64,000 nt of DNA, from positions 82,201 through 146,200 of the forward strand of contig NZ_QGNJ01000012.1 of NCBI RefSeq assembly GCF_003336875.1. The letters are read 5' to 3'. Below are positions 17,645 to 26,643 of the stretch, one piece after another. Below the pieces are notes generated by a model. That model did no database searches and was not told the DNA's origin. It saw only the letters and a program-made list of their open reading frames with translations. How positions within the stretch are numbered: the stretch's first letter is position 1; every line of letters starts with the position of its first letter. The position numbers were made by a program, and so were the translations under genes. The DNA comes from Oleisolibacter albus (lineage in GTDB: Bacteria > Pseudomonadota > Alphaproteobacteria > Azospirillales > Azospirillaceae).

Positions 17645-19810
17645 ATGAGGGGAACGATGATGCGGCACGGCGCGGCGATGAGCGGACACGGCACACTCCG
17701 CCCGGCCCTGCGCCGCGGGGCGGCCGCGGTGGCCCTGCTGGCCCTGGGCACACCGGCCCTGGCCCAGACCGCGACGTCGCCGGCCCCCTCCCAGACCGAG
17801 GAGGTGGTCGTCATCGGCCAGCGTCTCCCGGGCAGTTCGGCCGTGAAGAGCGATGCGCCGCTGATCGAGACGCCCATGTCCGTCAGCGTGATCGACGCGG
17901 ACCGGATCGACCTGCTGGGCCAGCTGACGGTCAACCAGGCCTTGCGCTACACCGCCGGCATCACGCCGGAGACGCGCGGTGGCGTGGTCACCCGCTACGA
18001 CCAGTTCACCCTGCGCGGCTTCGCCATCAACAACAGCTTCTATAACGGGCTGTCCGGCATGTATGCCGGCTGGTACGCCCTGATCCAGCCGGACGTGACG
18101 ACGCTGGAACGGGTCGAGGTCCTGAAGGGGCCGGCCTCGGTGCTCTATGGCAGCAGCACGCCCGGCGGTCTGCTGGATCTGGTCGGCAAGAGGCCGGTCG
18201 ACCATGCAGTCAACAGCGTCGATCTCACCGTCGGCAGCCGCGACCTGTTCGGCCTCAGCGCCGACCTCGGCGGCCGGGTCGACAGCGACGGGAAGGTGCT
18301 CTACCGGCTGGTCGCCACGGCCCGGCGCGGCGACGGCCAGGCCGTGACCACGGAAAACGAGCGCATGGTCCTGGCTCCCTCGCTGACCTGGAAAGCCGGC
18401 GAGAACACGACACTGACCCTGCTGGGCCTGTTCCAGCGCGACCCGAAGTCCGACGGCTATGGCGGCGTCCCGGCACTGGGGTCGGTCATGGACAACCCGC
18501 TGGGCAAGGTTTCGACCCGCTTCTATGACGGCGAGCCGGGCTTCGAACGCTATGACCGTACCCAGAAGATGGCGGGCTATGAGGTGGAGCACCGCTTCAA
18601 CGACATCTTCGCGGTGGAGCAGAACCTGCGCTGGCAGGATGTGGAGACGGATTACCGGCAGGTCTATGCCAGCGCCCTGGCCGCCGACAACCGGACCCTG
18701 TCCCGCGCCTCCATCTACTCCGTGGAGGATGCCGAGGGCGTGGCCGTCGATACACGGGCCAAGGCCGACTTCGCCACCGGCGCGGTGCGGCATATGGCTC
18801 TGGTCGGCGTCGACTACCAGACCCAGGACGCGACCATGGAGATCGGCTATGGCGCGGCGCCGAGCATCGACATCTTCAACCCGGTCTACGGCCAGACCAT
18901 CGCCCAGCCGCCGGTCTATTACGACATCGATATCGACTTCCATCAGACCGGCCTGTACGCCCAGGACCAGATGAAGCTGGACCGCTGGGTGCTGCTGCTG
19001 GCCGCCCGCCACGACTGGTACAAGCAGACCCAGACCGCGCGCCGGCCCCTGGCCGGCGAGCAGGTGGTCGACCAGGGCAAGACCACCTATCGCGGTGGCC
19101 TGCTGTATCATTTCGACAGCGGCTTCGCCCCCTACATCAGCTACAGCCAGTCCTTCGAGCCGGAGGGCGGCGTGGACTTCAATGGCCAGCCCTTCGACCC
19201 CACCAGCGGCGACCAGTGGGAAGCCGGCGTCAAGTATGAGACCCGGGACAAGCGCACCCTGGTCACGCTGTCCGCCTTCCGCCTGACGCGGGACAACATC
19301 ACCACCACCGATCCCGACCATCCCGGCTTCTCGATCCAGACCGGGGAGGCGCGGTCCCGCGGCGTGGAACTGGAAGCCCGCATCGGCCTGACCGAGACGG
19401 TGGAGGCCAATGCCGCCTACACCTACCTCGACATGGAATACACCAAGGACAACAGCGGCCTGAAAGGCAAGACCCCGACCGGCGTGGCCGAGAACACGGC
19501 CAGCCTCTGGCTCTACAACACCTTCCGCGACGGGGCCCTGAAGGGCCTGGGCCTGGGAGCCGGCGTCCGCTATGTCGGCAAGACCTGGGGCGATGCCGAA
19601 AACAGCTTCAAGGTTCCGTCCTACACGCTGGTCGATGCCGCCCTGCGCTATGACCTGCAGTCCCTGTCCGACGGGCTGGAGGGCTGGCGCCTGGATCTCA
19701 GCGTCAACAACCTGTTCGACAAGGAGCATGTCAGCTCCTGCTACTCCACCGCCTGGTGCTGGTACGGCGCCACCCGCACCGTCCAGGCCGGCCTGCGCAA
19801 GAGCTGGTAA
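17645..19810 (+). CDS. TonB-dependent siderophore receptor
   Basis: 721 residues. Signal peptide ends near LGTPALAQ. A TonB box-like EEVVVIGQR follows, then the plug domain with IETPMSVSVIDADRI and RVEVLKGPASVLYGSSTPGG, and a 22-stranded-barrel-like C-terminal domain ending in LRKSW. The layout matches FhuA/FecA-like hydroxamate siderophore receptors; exact ligand unknown. ATG 17645 is preceded by GAGGGGAAA; a second in-frame ATG lies 4 codons later. Control by the palindromic iron box upstream is likely. No siderophore biosynthesis genes are nearby, so it may use foreign siderophores. Confidence 0.93.
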   Translation: MRGTMMRHGAAMSGHGTLRPALRRGAAAVALLALGTPALAQTATSPAPSQTEEVVVIGQRLPGSSAVKSDAPLIETPMSVSVIDADRIDLLGQLTVNQALRYTAGITPETRGGVVTRYDQFTLRGFAINNSFYNGLSGMYAGWYALIQPDVTTLERVEVLKGPASVLYGSSTPGGLLDLVGKRPVDHAVNSVDLTVGSRDLFGLSADLGGRVDSDGKVLYRLVATARRGDGQAVTTENERMVLAPSLTWKAGENTTLTLLGLFQRDPKSDGYGGVPALGSVMDNPLGKVSTRFYDGEPGFERYDRTQKMAGYEVEHRFNDIFAVEQNLRWQDVETDYRQVYASALAADNRTLSRASIYSVEDAEGVAVDTRAKADFATGAVRHMALVGVDYQTQDATMEIGYGAAPSIDIFNPVYGQTIAQPPVYYDIDIDFHQTGLYAQDQMKLDRWVLLLAARHDWYKQTQTARRPLAGEQVVDQGKTTYRGGLLYHFDSGFAPYISYSQSFEPEGGVDFNGQPFDPTSGDQWEAGVKYETRDKRTLVTLSAFRLTRDNITTTDPDHPGFSIQTGEARSRGVELEARIGLTETVEANAAYTYLDMEYTKDNSGLKGKTPTGVAENTASLWLYNTFRDGALKGLGLGAGVRYVGKTWGDAENSFKVPSYTLVDAALRYDLQSLSDGLEGWRLDLSVNNLFDKEHVSSCYSTAWCWYGATRTVQAGLRKSW

Positions 19811-19989
19811 TACCCGTTTCGGGGCGCCCGGCGGCACGCCGCCGGGGTCCCTGAAGGCGGCGCCGGCGACGGACTCCAGGCAACTGGTTCTGAACAGCCG
19901 GATACGGGCGGTCGGCACAGGGCAGACGTGGCGGCGATGCAGGCCGGGGAGGCTTGGCGTCGCCGCCGGCTTGCACTACGCTCAACCCC

Positions 19990-20763
19990 ATGACCCGGCT
20001 CGACATCCGCATCGTCCCGGCCCTGGCCGACAATTACGTCTACCTGTTGCGCGACACGGCGACGGGGGCGGTGGGCGTTGTCGATCCCGGCGAGGCCGAG
20101 CCGGTGCAGGCCGAGCTGGACCGGCAGGGCTGGCGCCTCAGCCACATCTTCAACACCCACCACCACGCCGACCACATCGCCGGCAACGAGGATCTGCGGC
20201 GGCCCACACGGGCGCCGGTGATCGGGCCGGAGGCCGACCGCTATCGCATCCCCGACCTGACCCAGGGCGTCGGCGACGGCGACCGGCTGCTGTTCGGACG
20301 GCATCCCGTGCAGGTGCTGGCCGTGCCCGGCCACACCAGCGGCCATATCGCCTTCTGGTTCCCGGACGATGACGTCCTGTTCAGTGGCGACACCCTGTTC
20401 TCGCTGGGCTGCGGCCGGCTGTTCGAGGGCACGCCGGCACAGATGTGGGCCAGCCTGCTGGCCCTGCGCGCCCTGCCGGACGCCACGCTGGTCCATTGCG
20501 GCCATGAGTACACCGCATCCAACGCCCGTTTCGCCCTCAGCATCGACCCGGACAACGCCGCCCTGCGGGAGCGCGCGGCCGAGGTCGAGCGGCTGCGCAG
20601 CACAGGCCGCCCCACGGTGCCCACGCGCCTGGGCCAGGAGAAGACCACCAACCCCTTCCTTCGCGCCGACGACCCCGCTCTGGCCGAACGCCTGGGCCTG
20701 GCCGGCGCCGACCCGGTGAGCGTGTTCGCCGAGATCCGCCGACGCAAGGATGTGTTCCGCTAA
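19990..20763 (+). CDS. gloB: Hydroxyacylglutathione hydrolase (glyoxalase II)
   Basis: 257 residues of the metallo-beta-lactamase fold. The THHHADHIAGN motif provides the binuclear metal site, with GHTSGHIAFW and FSGDTLFSLGCGRLFEGT further on, which are diagnostic for glyoxalase II. GHEYTASNARFA and the C-terminal glutathione-binding helical region (VPTRLGQEKTTNPFLR) are present. The enzyme converts S-lactoylglutathione to lactate and glutathione in methylglyoxal detoxification. ATG 19990 is the family-like start. It heads a run with a GST-like and a cupin gene. Confidence 0.95.
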   Translation: MTRLDIRIVPALADNYVYLLRDTATGAVGVVDPGEAEPVQAELDRQGWRLSHIFNTHHHADHIAGNEDLRRPTRAPVIGPEADRYRIPDLTQGVGDGDRLLFGRHPVQVLAVPGHTSGHIAFWFPDDDVLFSGDTLFSLGCGRLFEGTPAQMWASLLALRALPDATLVHCGHEYTASNARFALSIDPDNAALRERAAEVERLRSTGRPTVPTRLGQEKTTNPFLRADDPALAERLGLAGADPVSVFAEIRRRKDVFR

Positions 20764-20796
20764 CCCCTCCCCTCTCCCCGTGCCGGATTCCGCGCC

Positions 20797-21408
20797 ATGA
20801 AGCTGCGCTACAGCCAGACCAGCCCCTATGTCCGCAAAGTCATGATGGTGGCCCATGAGACCGGCCTTGCCGGCCGCATCGAGCTGGTGCCCACCGATGT
20901 CTGGGCCCCGGACAGCCCCATCGTCCGCGACAATCCCCTGTCGAAGATCCCGACCCTGGTGACCGACGACGGGCTGGTGCTGTTCGACAGCCCGGTCATC
21001 GCCGAATATCTGGACAGTCTGCAGGCGGGCCGCCGCCTGTTCCCGGCCGAAGGGCCGGCCCGCTGGATGGCCCTGCGCCAGCAGGCCCTGGGCGACGGCA
21101 TCTGCGACGCCTGCGTGCTGCGCCGGCTGGAGAGCCTCCGCCCCGAATCCCTCCGCTCCGCCGACTGGGACCGTCGTCAGGCCATGGCCGTGGCCCGCGC
21201 CCTGGACAAGCTGGAGGAGGAGGTGGCGACGCTGCCGCCCCCCGACGCCCCCACCATCGGCAGTCTGGCCATCCTGGCGGCCCTGGCCTATCTGGACTTC
21301 CGCTTCAGCGCCGAGAGCTGGCGCCGCGGCCGTTCCGCCCTGGCCCACTGGTTCGAGCAGGCATCGGCGCGGGAGAGCTTCCGCCTGACCCTGCCGCCGA
21401 CGGAATAA
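20797..21408 (+). CDS. Glutathione S-transferase family protein
   Basis: 203 residues. N-terminal thioredoxin-like domain begins MKLRYSQTSPYVRKVMM, where the Ser-Pro-Tyr-Val-Arg segment corresponds to the GST active-site region. NPLSKIPTLV and LFDSPVIAEYLD form the glutathione-binding cis-Pro and Ser motifs. The helical C-terminal domain is complete. It lies 33 bp after gloB and 20 bp before the cupin gene, suggesting a glutathione-related operon. Substrate unknown. Confidence 0.92.
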   Translation: MKLRYSQTSPYVRKVMMVAHETGLAGRIELVPTDVWAPDSPIVRDNPLSKIPTLVTDDGLVLFDSPVIAEYLDSLQAGRRLFPAEGPARWMALRQQALGDGICDACVLRRLESLRPESLRSADWDRRQAMAVARALDKLEEEVATLPPPDAPTIGSLAILAALAYLDFRFSAESWRRGRSALAHWFEQASARESFRLTLPPTE

Positions 21409-21428
21409 CCCACCTGGAACGCCCCCCA

Positions 21429-21878
21429 ATGGATCAGCTCACCCCCGACCGCATCATCGCGCTGCTGGGCATGAAGCCGCACCCGGAGGGCGGGCATTAT
21501 GTGGAGACCTACCGCCACGTTCCGCCCGATGGCGGGCGTGGCGCCTCCACCGCCATCTATTTCCTGCTGCAGGCCGGGGAATATTCCCACTGGCACCGGG
21601 TGCGCGATGCCGACGAGGTCTGGCATTGGCATGCCGGCGCCCCGCTGGTGCTGACCGTCAGCCCCAACGGCCATGACGCCAGCGCCCACCATCTGGGCCC
21701 GGACCTTGCCGCCGGGCAGCGCCCGCAGCTGGTGGTGCCGGCCGGCCACTGGCAGACCGCCGTCAGCCTGGGCCGCTGGACGCTGGTGGGCTGCACCGTC
21801 AGCCCGGCCTTCGAGTTCGCAAGCTTCGAGATGGCCCCGCCGGACTGGCGCCCGACACCGCGGGCGCCGTCCCGCTGA
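21429..21878 (+). CDS. DUF985 cupin protein
   Basis: 149 residues of a single RmlC-like cupin. Motifs include LLGMKPHPEGGHYVETYR at the N terminus, SHWHRVRDADEVWHWHAG with metal-type His residues, and LVGCTVSPAFEFASFEMA at the end. This is the DUF985/YML079w-like cupin family; ligand unknown. It closes the gloB-GST run and is followed by a 26-bp perfect palindrome. Confidence 0.9.
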   Translation: MDQLTPDRIIALLGMKPHPEGGHYVETYRHVPPDGGRGASTAIYFLLQAGEYSHWHRVRDADEVWHWHAGAPLVLTVSPNGHDASAHHLGPDLAAGQRPQLVVPAGHWQTAVSLGRWTLVGCTVSPAFEFASFEMAPPDWRPTPRAPSR

Positions 21879-21888
21879 GCCGCCGGGA

Positions 21889-21914
21889 CGGCGGGACTGT
21901 GCACAGTCCCGCCG
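21889..21914. repeat. 26-bp perfect palindrome
   Basis: The arm CGGCGGGACTGTG is followed directly by its exact reverse complement. It starts 10 bp after the cupin stop and has no T run, so it could be a rho-independent-like mRNA 3' hairpin or a dyad operator before ychF. Confidence 0.6.
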
Positions 21915-22034
21915 GCGGGGTCCCGTCCGCGCGGCGCGCCCTCCCACCTGCCCCGCGTGCCGGATGGTTGCCAAGCGGGGCCGGATCGCCCATAACCTGC
22001 GGCACTCCACGATCCAGCAGCGAAGTACCGACCC

Positions 22035-23132
22035 ATGGGTTTCAATTGCGGCATCGTCGGCCTGCCCAATGTTGGCAAGTCGACCCTGTTCAACGCCCTG
22101 ACCAGCACGGCGGCGGCGGAAGCGGCCAATTATCCCTTCTGCACCATCGAGCCCAATGTGGGCCGGGTGGGCGTGCCGGACCCGCGGCTGGACAAGCTGG
22201 CGGCCATCGCCAAGTCGCAGAAGACCATCCCGACCCAGCTGGAGTTCGTGGACATCGCCGGTCTGGTGCGCGGCGCCAGCAAGGGTGAAGGGCTGGGCAA
22301 CCAGTTCCTGGCCAATATCCGCGAGGTGGACGCCATCGTCCATGTGCTGCGCTGCTTCGAGGATGGCGACATCACCCATGTGGAGGGCTCCATCGGTCCG
22401 GTGCGCGACGCCGAGACGGTGGAAACCGAACTGATGCTGTCCGACCTGGACAGCCTGGAGAAGCGGGTGGTCCCGCTGCAGAAGAAGGCCAAGAACGGCG
22501 ACAAGGACGCCAAGGCCCAGGTCGAGCTGATGGAGAAGGTGCTGGCCGTGCTGCGCGACGGCAAGCCCGCCCGCACCGCCCAGGTGGACAAGGAGGAGCT
22601 GGAGCTGTTCAAGCAGATGCAGCTGCTGACCGGCAAGCCGGTGCTCTATGTCTGCAATGTGGAAGAGGCTAGCGCCGGCACCGGCAACAGCTTCTCCAAG
22701 GCCGTGGCCGAGATGGCGGAGAAGCAGGGCGCGGCCGCGGTGGTCATCTCCGCCGCCATCGAGGCCGAGCTGAGCCAGCTCAGCCCCGAGGACAAGCTGG
22801 ATTATCTGCAGTCGCTGGGGCTGGAGGAGCCGGGCCTGAACCGCCTGATCCGCGCCGGCTACGGCCTGCTGAACCTGCTGACCTTCTTCACCGTCGGCCC
22901 GAAGGAAGCCCGCGCCTGGACCGTGCGCCGCGGCGCCAAGGCGCCCGAGGCGGCCGGTGTCATCCACACCGATTTCGAGCGCGGCTTCATCAAGGCCGAA
23001 ACCGTCTCCTACGATGATTATGTGGCACTGGGCGGCGAGCAGGGCGCCAAGGACGCCGGCAAGATGCGCATGGAAGGCAAGGAGTATGTCGTCCAGGATG
23101 GCGACATCTTCCATTTCCGCTTCAACGTCTGA
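22035..23132 (+). CDS. ychF: Redox-regulated ATPase YchF (Obg family)
   Basis: 365 residues, the usual size. G1 is GLPNVGKSTLFNAL, G3 is DIAGLVRGASKGEGLG, and the altered G4, NVEE in place of NKxD, explains ATP rather than GTP preference in this family. The coiled-coil middle (residues about 125-200) and C-terminal TGS domain (LTFFTVGPKEARAWTVRRG, ending DIFHFRFNV) are intact. It is a ribosome-associated translation factor linked to oxidative stress and leaderless mRNA use. It appears monocistronic. Confidence 0.97.
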   Translation: MGFNCGIVGLPNVGKSTLFNALTSTAAAEAANYPFCTIEPNVGRVGVPDPRLDKLAAIAKSQKTIPTQLEFVDIAGLVRGASKGEGLGNQFLANIREVDAIVHVLRCFEDGDITHVEGSIGPVRDAETVETELMLSDLDSLEKRVVPLQKKAKNGDKDAKAQVELMEKVLAVLRDGKPARTAQVDKEELELFKQMQLLTGKPVLYVCNVEEASAGTGNSFSKAVAEMAEKQGAAAVVISAAIEAELSQLSPEDKLDYLQSLGLEEPGLNRLIRAGYGLLNLLTFFTVGPKEARAWTVRRGAKAPEAAGVIHTDFERGFIKAETVSYDDYVALGGEQGAKDAGKMRMEGKEYVVQDGDIFHFRFNV

Positions 23133-23176
23133 TCCTGGTCCGGCCCGGACATGATCCGGGCCGCCAGGGCGTGACG

Positions 23177-23218
23177 GGGCCAGTATGACAGGGCCAGTAT
23201 GACAGGGCCGGCGTGACG
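23177..23218. repeat. 14-bp tandem repeat, three copies
   Basis: GGGCCAGTATGACA occurs twice head to tail (23177-23190, 23191-23204), and a diverged third copy (GGGCCGGCGTGACG) follows. Probably replication slippage in non-coding DNA. Confidence 0.7.
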
Positions 23219-23310
23219 AAGGGGGCGGGCGACCGTCCCCTTTTTGCCGCCCGCCTCCGGGACGCGGCACGGGACAGCGGATTCCGGAAACAGAAGACGG
23301 TCTCCGGACG

Positions 23311-23339
23311 AAAAGGGGGAGCGGTGCTCCGCTCCCCCT
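23311..23339 (-). terminator. Intrinsic terminator of gpmA
   Basis: An 11-bp stem (23314-23324 with 23329-23339) with a short TGCT loop; the AAAA at 23311-23314 gives a T run on the minus strand. It lies about 110 bp beyond the gpmA stop. Confidence 0.8.
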
Positions 23340-23451
23340 GATCCGGCCGTCCTGGTCTGTTGCCCTGCAACCTGACGGGCAGGCGCCCCGCCGGAGCACC
23401 GGATGGCGGTGCTGGCGACGACAGCCCGGTCCCGCTCGGCGGGAGCCGATA

Positions 23452-24144
23452 TCAGTCCAGAAAATAGCGGTCGGTCGCCTTCAGATCCTTGTCCAGCTCA
23501 TAGACGATGGGCTTGCCGGTGGGGATCTCGAACTTCACGATCTCGTCGTCGCCCATCTGCGACAGGTACTTCACCAGACCGCGCAGCGAGTTGCCGTGAG
23601 CCGCCACCAGCACGCGCTGGCCTGCGCGGATCTGCGGGGCGATGCTCTCGGTCCAGTAGGGCACCACGCGGGCCACGCAGTCCTTGAGGCTTTCGGTGCG
23701 CGGCAGCTGCTCCTTCGACAGGGCGGCATAGCGGCGGTCGGCGTCGGGCAGACGCTCATCGCCCTCGGGCAGGACCGGCGGCGCGATGTCGTAGCTGCGG
23801 CGCCAGATCAGCACCTGCTCCTTGCCGTGCTTCTCCGCGGTCTGGGTCTTGTTCAGCCCCTGCAGCCCGCCATAGTGGCGCTCGTTCAGGCGCCAGCTCT
23901 TGAACTGGGGCAGCCACAGCCGGTCCATGGCTTCCAGCGCCAGATTGCAGGTCTTGATGGCCCGCTTCAGCACCGAGGTGTGGCAGACATCGAAGTCGAA
24001 GCCGGCCGCCTTCAGCTTCTCGCCGGCCTTCCTGGCCTCTTCCACGCCCAGCGGCGAGAGGTCCACATCGGTCCAGCCCGTGAACAGATCTTCCTGGTTC
24101 CACACGCTCTGCCCGTGGCGGATCAGGACAAGCTTGGTCGTCAT
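23452..24144 (-). CDS. gpmA: 2,3-bisphosphoglycerate-dependent phosphoglycerate mutase
   Basis: 230 residues, start ATG 24144. [13 protein letters not shown] contains the phospho-accepting His, [11 protein letters not shown] and [15 protein letters not shown] carry substrate-binding residues, and [16 protein letters not shown] carries the second catalytic His. It interconverts 3- and 2-phosphoglycerate in glycolysis and gluconeogenesis. It is convergent with ychF and divergent from the AI-2E-type gene. Confidence 0.97.
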   Translation of the reverse strand: MTTKLVLIRHGQSVWNQEDLFTGWTDVDLSPLGVEEARKAGEKLKAAGFDFDVCHTSVLKRAIKTCNLALEAMDRLWLPQFKSWRLNERHYGGLQGLNKTQTAEKHGKEQVLIWRRSYDIAPPVLPEGDERLPDADRRYAALSKEQLPRTESLKDCVARVVPYWTESIAPQIRAGQRVLVAAHGNSLRGLVKYLSQMGDDEIVKFEIPTGKPIVYELDKDLKATDRYFLD

Positions 24145-24326
24145 CGCCGGGTTCCCCTTGGCTGCAGATTCAATCGTCTCGCTCCTATCACAGCCCCGAC
24201 CGCAACCCAAGCCCCAGACCGTGCAAAGACCCGCGCCACAGCGACGCGCTCGGGGTAGATCCGGAAGGAACCGGCAGCCTTCGGCACCGTTGCCTGTTCA
24301 TGGATGGCCCCCGCTCCGCAGGCAGC

Positions 24327-26204
24327 ATGACCGACAGCGCCAGCTCCCCGCCGCCCCCGATCCCCTTGGATCCCGCGCGGTCCAGGCCACCCGATGCACA
24401 GACGGCCGTCATCGTCGGCGCCGCCGCGGTGCTGGTGCTGTATTTCGGCCGCAGCCTGCTGGTGCCGCTGGCCGTGGCCATCCTGCTGACCTTCGTGCTG
24501 GTGCCGCTGGTGCGCCGGCTGCGGCGGCTGCGCCTGGGACGGGTTCCGTCGGTCCTGCTGTCGGTGCTGGTGGCCCTGGGGGTGCTGACGGGGGTGTTCA
24601 GCGTTGTCGGCATGCAGCTGGTGGACCTGGCCAACAACCTGCCGAAATACGAAAACAATCTGGTGGCCAAGATCCGGGCGCTGCGTCCGGAGCCGGCCCA
24701 GGGCGGGTTGGTGGAGCGCACCAGCCGCGTGATCGAACATCTGGGCCGGGAGATCCGGGGCGCCACCGAGGCCGCCGAAGGGGCCGCCGGGCAGGCGGCG
24801 GAAGCGGTGCGGGAACCGGCCCCCCTGCGGGTTCAGGTGGAGCCGCCGCCGGCCACGCCGCTGGCCGTGCTGCAGGAGGTCGGCGGCCCGCTGCTGCATC
24901 CGCTGGCCAGCGCCGGCATGGTGCTGATCTTCACCGTGTTCATGCTGCTGCAGCAGGAGGATCTGCGCGACCGGCTGATCCGGCTGACCGGGGTCCAGGA
25001 CCTGAAGCGGACCACCCAGGCGCTGGACGAGGCGGCCCAGCGCGTCACCCGCTATCTGCTGATGCACCTGACGCTGAACCTGCTCTATGGCATCCCGGTC
25101 GGCATTGGCCTCTGGCTGCTGGGGGTGCCGAACGGTCCCTTATGGGGCCTGCTGGCCACGGTGCTGCGCTTCATCCCGTTTCTGGGGCCGGTCATCGCCG
25201 CCTGCTTCCCCGTGGCCCTGGCCGTGGCCGTGGACCCGGGCTGGACCCTGCCGCTGATGACCATCGGCCTGGTGGTCGCCATCGAACTGTTCAGCAACAA
25301 CGTGCTGGAACCCTGGCTGTACGGCACCAGCACCGGCATCTCGTCCCTGGCCGTGGTGCTGGCTGCCATCTTCTGGACCTCGCTCTGGGGGCCGGTGGGG
25401 CTGCTGCTGGCGACACCGCTGACCGTGTGCCTGGTGGTGCTGGGCCGGCATGTACCGCAGTTGGGCTTCCTGGAGGTGGCGTTGGGCAACCGCCCCGCCC
25501 TGCCACCGCCCGCCCGCATCTATCAGCGGCTGCTGGCGCGTGATCCGACCGAGGCGGCCGAGATCGCCGACGATCATTCCAGCACGGCCGAGCCGCCCGC
25601 TGCCGTCTATGACCGGCTGTTGCTGGGCGCCCTGCGCCTGGCCGAGCAGGACCGGCTGCGCAACGCCCTGGACGAGGAGACGCTGCAGACGCTGCTGACC
25701 GGCATGGGGGACGTGACCGGCTACTTCGCCGAGGATACCCAGACGGTGCCCCCACCTCCCTCCGGCGGGCGCATCCTCTGCGTGGCCGGCCGCTCACGCC
25801 TGGACGAGGCGGCTGCGCTGCTGCTGGCGGACCTGCTGCAACGTCAGGGCCGGCGGGCCGAGGTGGTCCCGTGCGAGTCGGTCAACAGCCGCCACATCGT
25901 CACGCTGGACCGGGGCGGCGTGGAGCTGGTGGTGCTGACCTATCTCAGCACCGGCAGCGGCCGGCACGCCCAGCGCCTGCTCCGGCGCCTGCGCCGGCGG
26001 GTCGGCCCGGAGGTGCCGATCCTGCTGGGCCTGTGGGATGGGGCAAGCCTGCCATCGCTGCCGCCGCCCGACGGACCCGAACAGCGGGTGACGAGCCTGC
26101 CGGACGCCCTTGCCGCCGTGGCGCGGTTGCGGCCGCTCGCCACTGACAGGCAGGAAGACGTCCAAAGGGGCGACCAGCCCGACAGGGCCGCACCGGCTGC
26201 CTGA
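24327..26204 (+). CDS. AI-2E-type permease with extra C-terminal domain
   Basis: About 625 residues (an ATG at 24300 in frame would add 9). The first 370 or so residues match the AI-2E/YdbI permease family, with VLRFIPFLGPVIAACFPVALA and FSNNVLEPWLYGTSTGISSLAVVLAAIFWTSLWGP as signatures. Residues about 120-165 are an Ala/Glu-rich soluble insert. Beyond about 385 comes a 240-residue cytosolic part with GRILCVAGRSRLDEAAALL and LVVLTYLSTGS, resembling an alternating alpha/beta (Rossmann or B12-binding-like) fold. Family exports or imports vary and substrate is unknown. Confidence 0.85.
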   Translation: MTDSASSPPPPIPLDPARSRPPDAQTAVIVGAAAVLVLYFGRSLLVPLAVAILLTFVLVPLVRRLRRLRLGRVPSVLLSVLVALGVLTGVFSVVGMQLVDLANNLPKYENNLVAKIRALRPEPAQGGLVERTSRVIEHLGREIRGATEAAEGAAGQAAEAVREPAPLRVQVEPPPATPLAVLQEVGGPLLHPLASAGMVLIFTVFMLLQQEDLRDRLIRLTGVQDLKRTTQALDEAAQRVTRYLLMHLTLNLLYGIPVGIGLWLLGVPNGPLWGLLATVLRFIPFLGPVIAACFPVALAVAVDPGWTLPLMTIGLVVAIELFSNNVLEPWLYGTSTGISSLAVVLAAIFWTSLWGPVGLLLATPLTVCLVVLGRHVPQLGFLEVALGNRPALPPPARIYQRLLARDPTEAAEIADDHSSTAEPPAAVYDRLLLGALRLAEQDRLRNALDEETLQTLLTGMGDVTGYFAEDTQTVPPPPSGGRILCVAGRSRLDEAAALLLADLLQRQGRRAEVVPCESVNSRHIVTLDRGGVELVVLTYLSTGSGRHAQRLLRRLRRRVGPEVPILLGLWDGASLPSLPPPDGPEQRVTSLPDALAAVARLRPLATDRQEDVQRGDQPDRAAPAA

Positions 26205-26283
26205 CCGGTCCGGCGGCAACCAAAGGCGGCTGCCGGGCGTTTCCCGTCTGGGACCTATGACGGGTCACTGGAAGGAGAGACAG

Positions 26284-26577
26284 ATGAAACTGCATGGATC
26301 GATCGCCCTGCTGGCCCTGCTGCTGCCCCTGGCCGCCTGCGGCAGCTCCGGCGAGCAGCGGGCCGCCTCCGGCGGCTTGGGCGGGGCCGCGGCCGGCGCC
26401 CTGGTGGCCGGCCCGGTCGGTGCCGTGGTCGGCGCCGCCGCAGGCGGCGGAGGCGGCGCCGCCATGGATGAAGGCGTCGACAAGAAGGTGGAGGACGCCA
26501 CCAGGGACGACAAGCCGGCCACCGCCGGGCCGGCCGATGACCGGCCGGCCGGGGACACCCGCACCGGCCAGCACTAG
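26284..26577 (+). CDS. Small glycine-zipper lipoprotein
   Basis: 97 residues. A lipoprotein signal ending in lipobox LAAC (Cys about residue 20) precedes a glycine-zipper helix (GGLGGAAAGALVAGPVGAVVGAAAGGGGG) that could insert in a membrane. The tail is polar and Asp/Arg-rich. Start ATG 26284 follows GGAGAGACAG. It resembles YMGG/osmotically inducible lipoproteins but no exact family is assigned. Confidence 0.8.
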   Translation: MKLHGSIALLALLLPLAACGSSGEQRAASGGLGGAAAGALVAGPVGAVVGAAAGGGGGAAMDEGVDKKVEDATRDDKPATAGPADDRPAGDTRTGQH

Positions 26578-26586
26578 GACGGCGAA

Positions 26587-26614
26587 GGGGGAGGCCGGAC
26601 CTCCGGCCTCCCCC
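26587..26614. terminator. Shared hairpin between convergent genes
   Basis: A 12-bp perfect stem (26587-26598 with 26603-26614) with an ACCT loop lies 10 bp after the lipoprotein and 30 bp after the TonB-receptor gene. There is no T run on either side, so it may serve both weakly. Confidence 0.55.
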
Positions 26615-26643
26615 TGGCAAAGGACCCGATCAACGGCGCCGGA

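Larger units (their letters stand above)
23133..23451. other. Convergent intergenic region, ychF / gpmA
   Basis: This 319-bp gap holds a hairpin just after ychF (GGCCCGGACATGATCCGGGCC, about 23142-23162), a short tandem repeat at 23177-23218 and the gpmA terminator. I see no gene in it. Confidence 0.5.
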
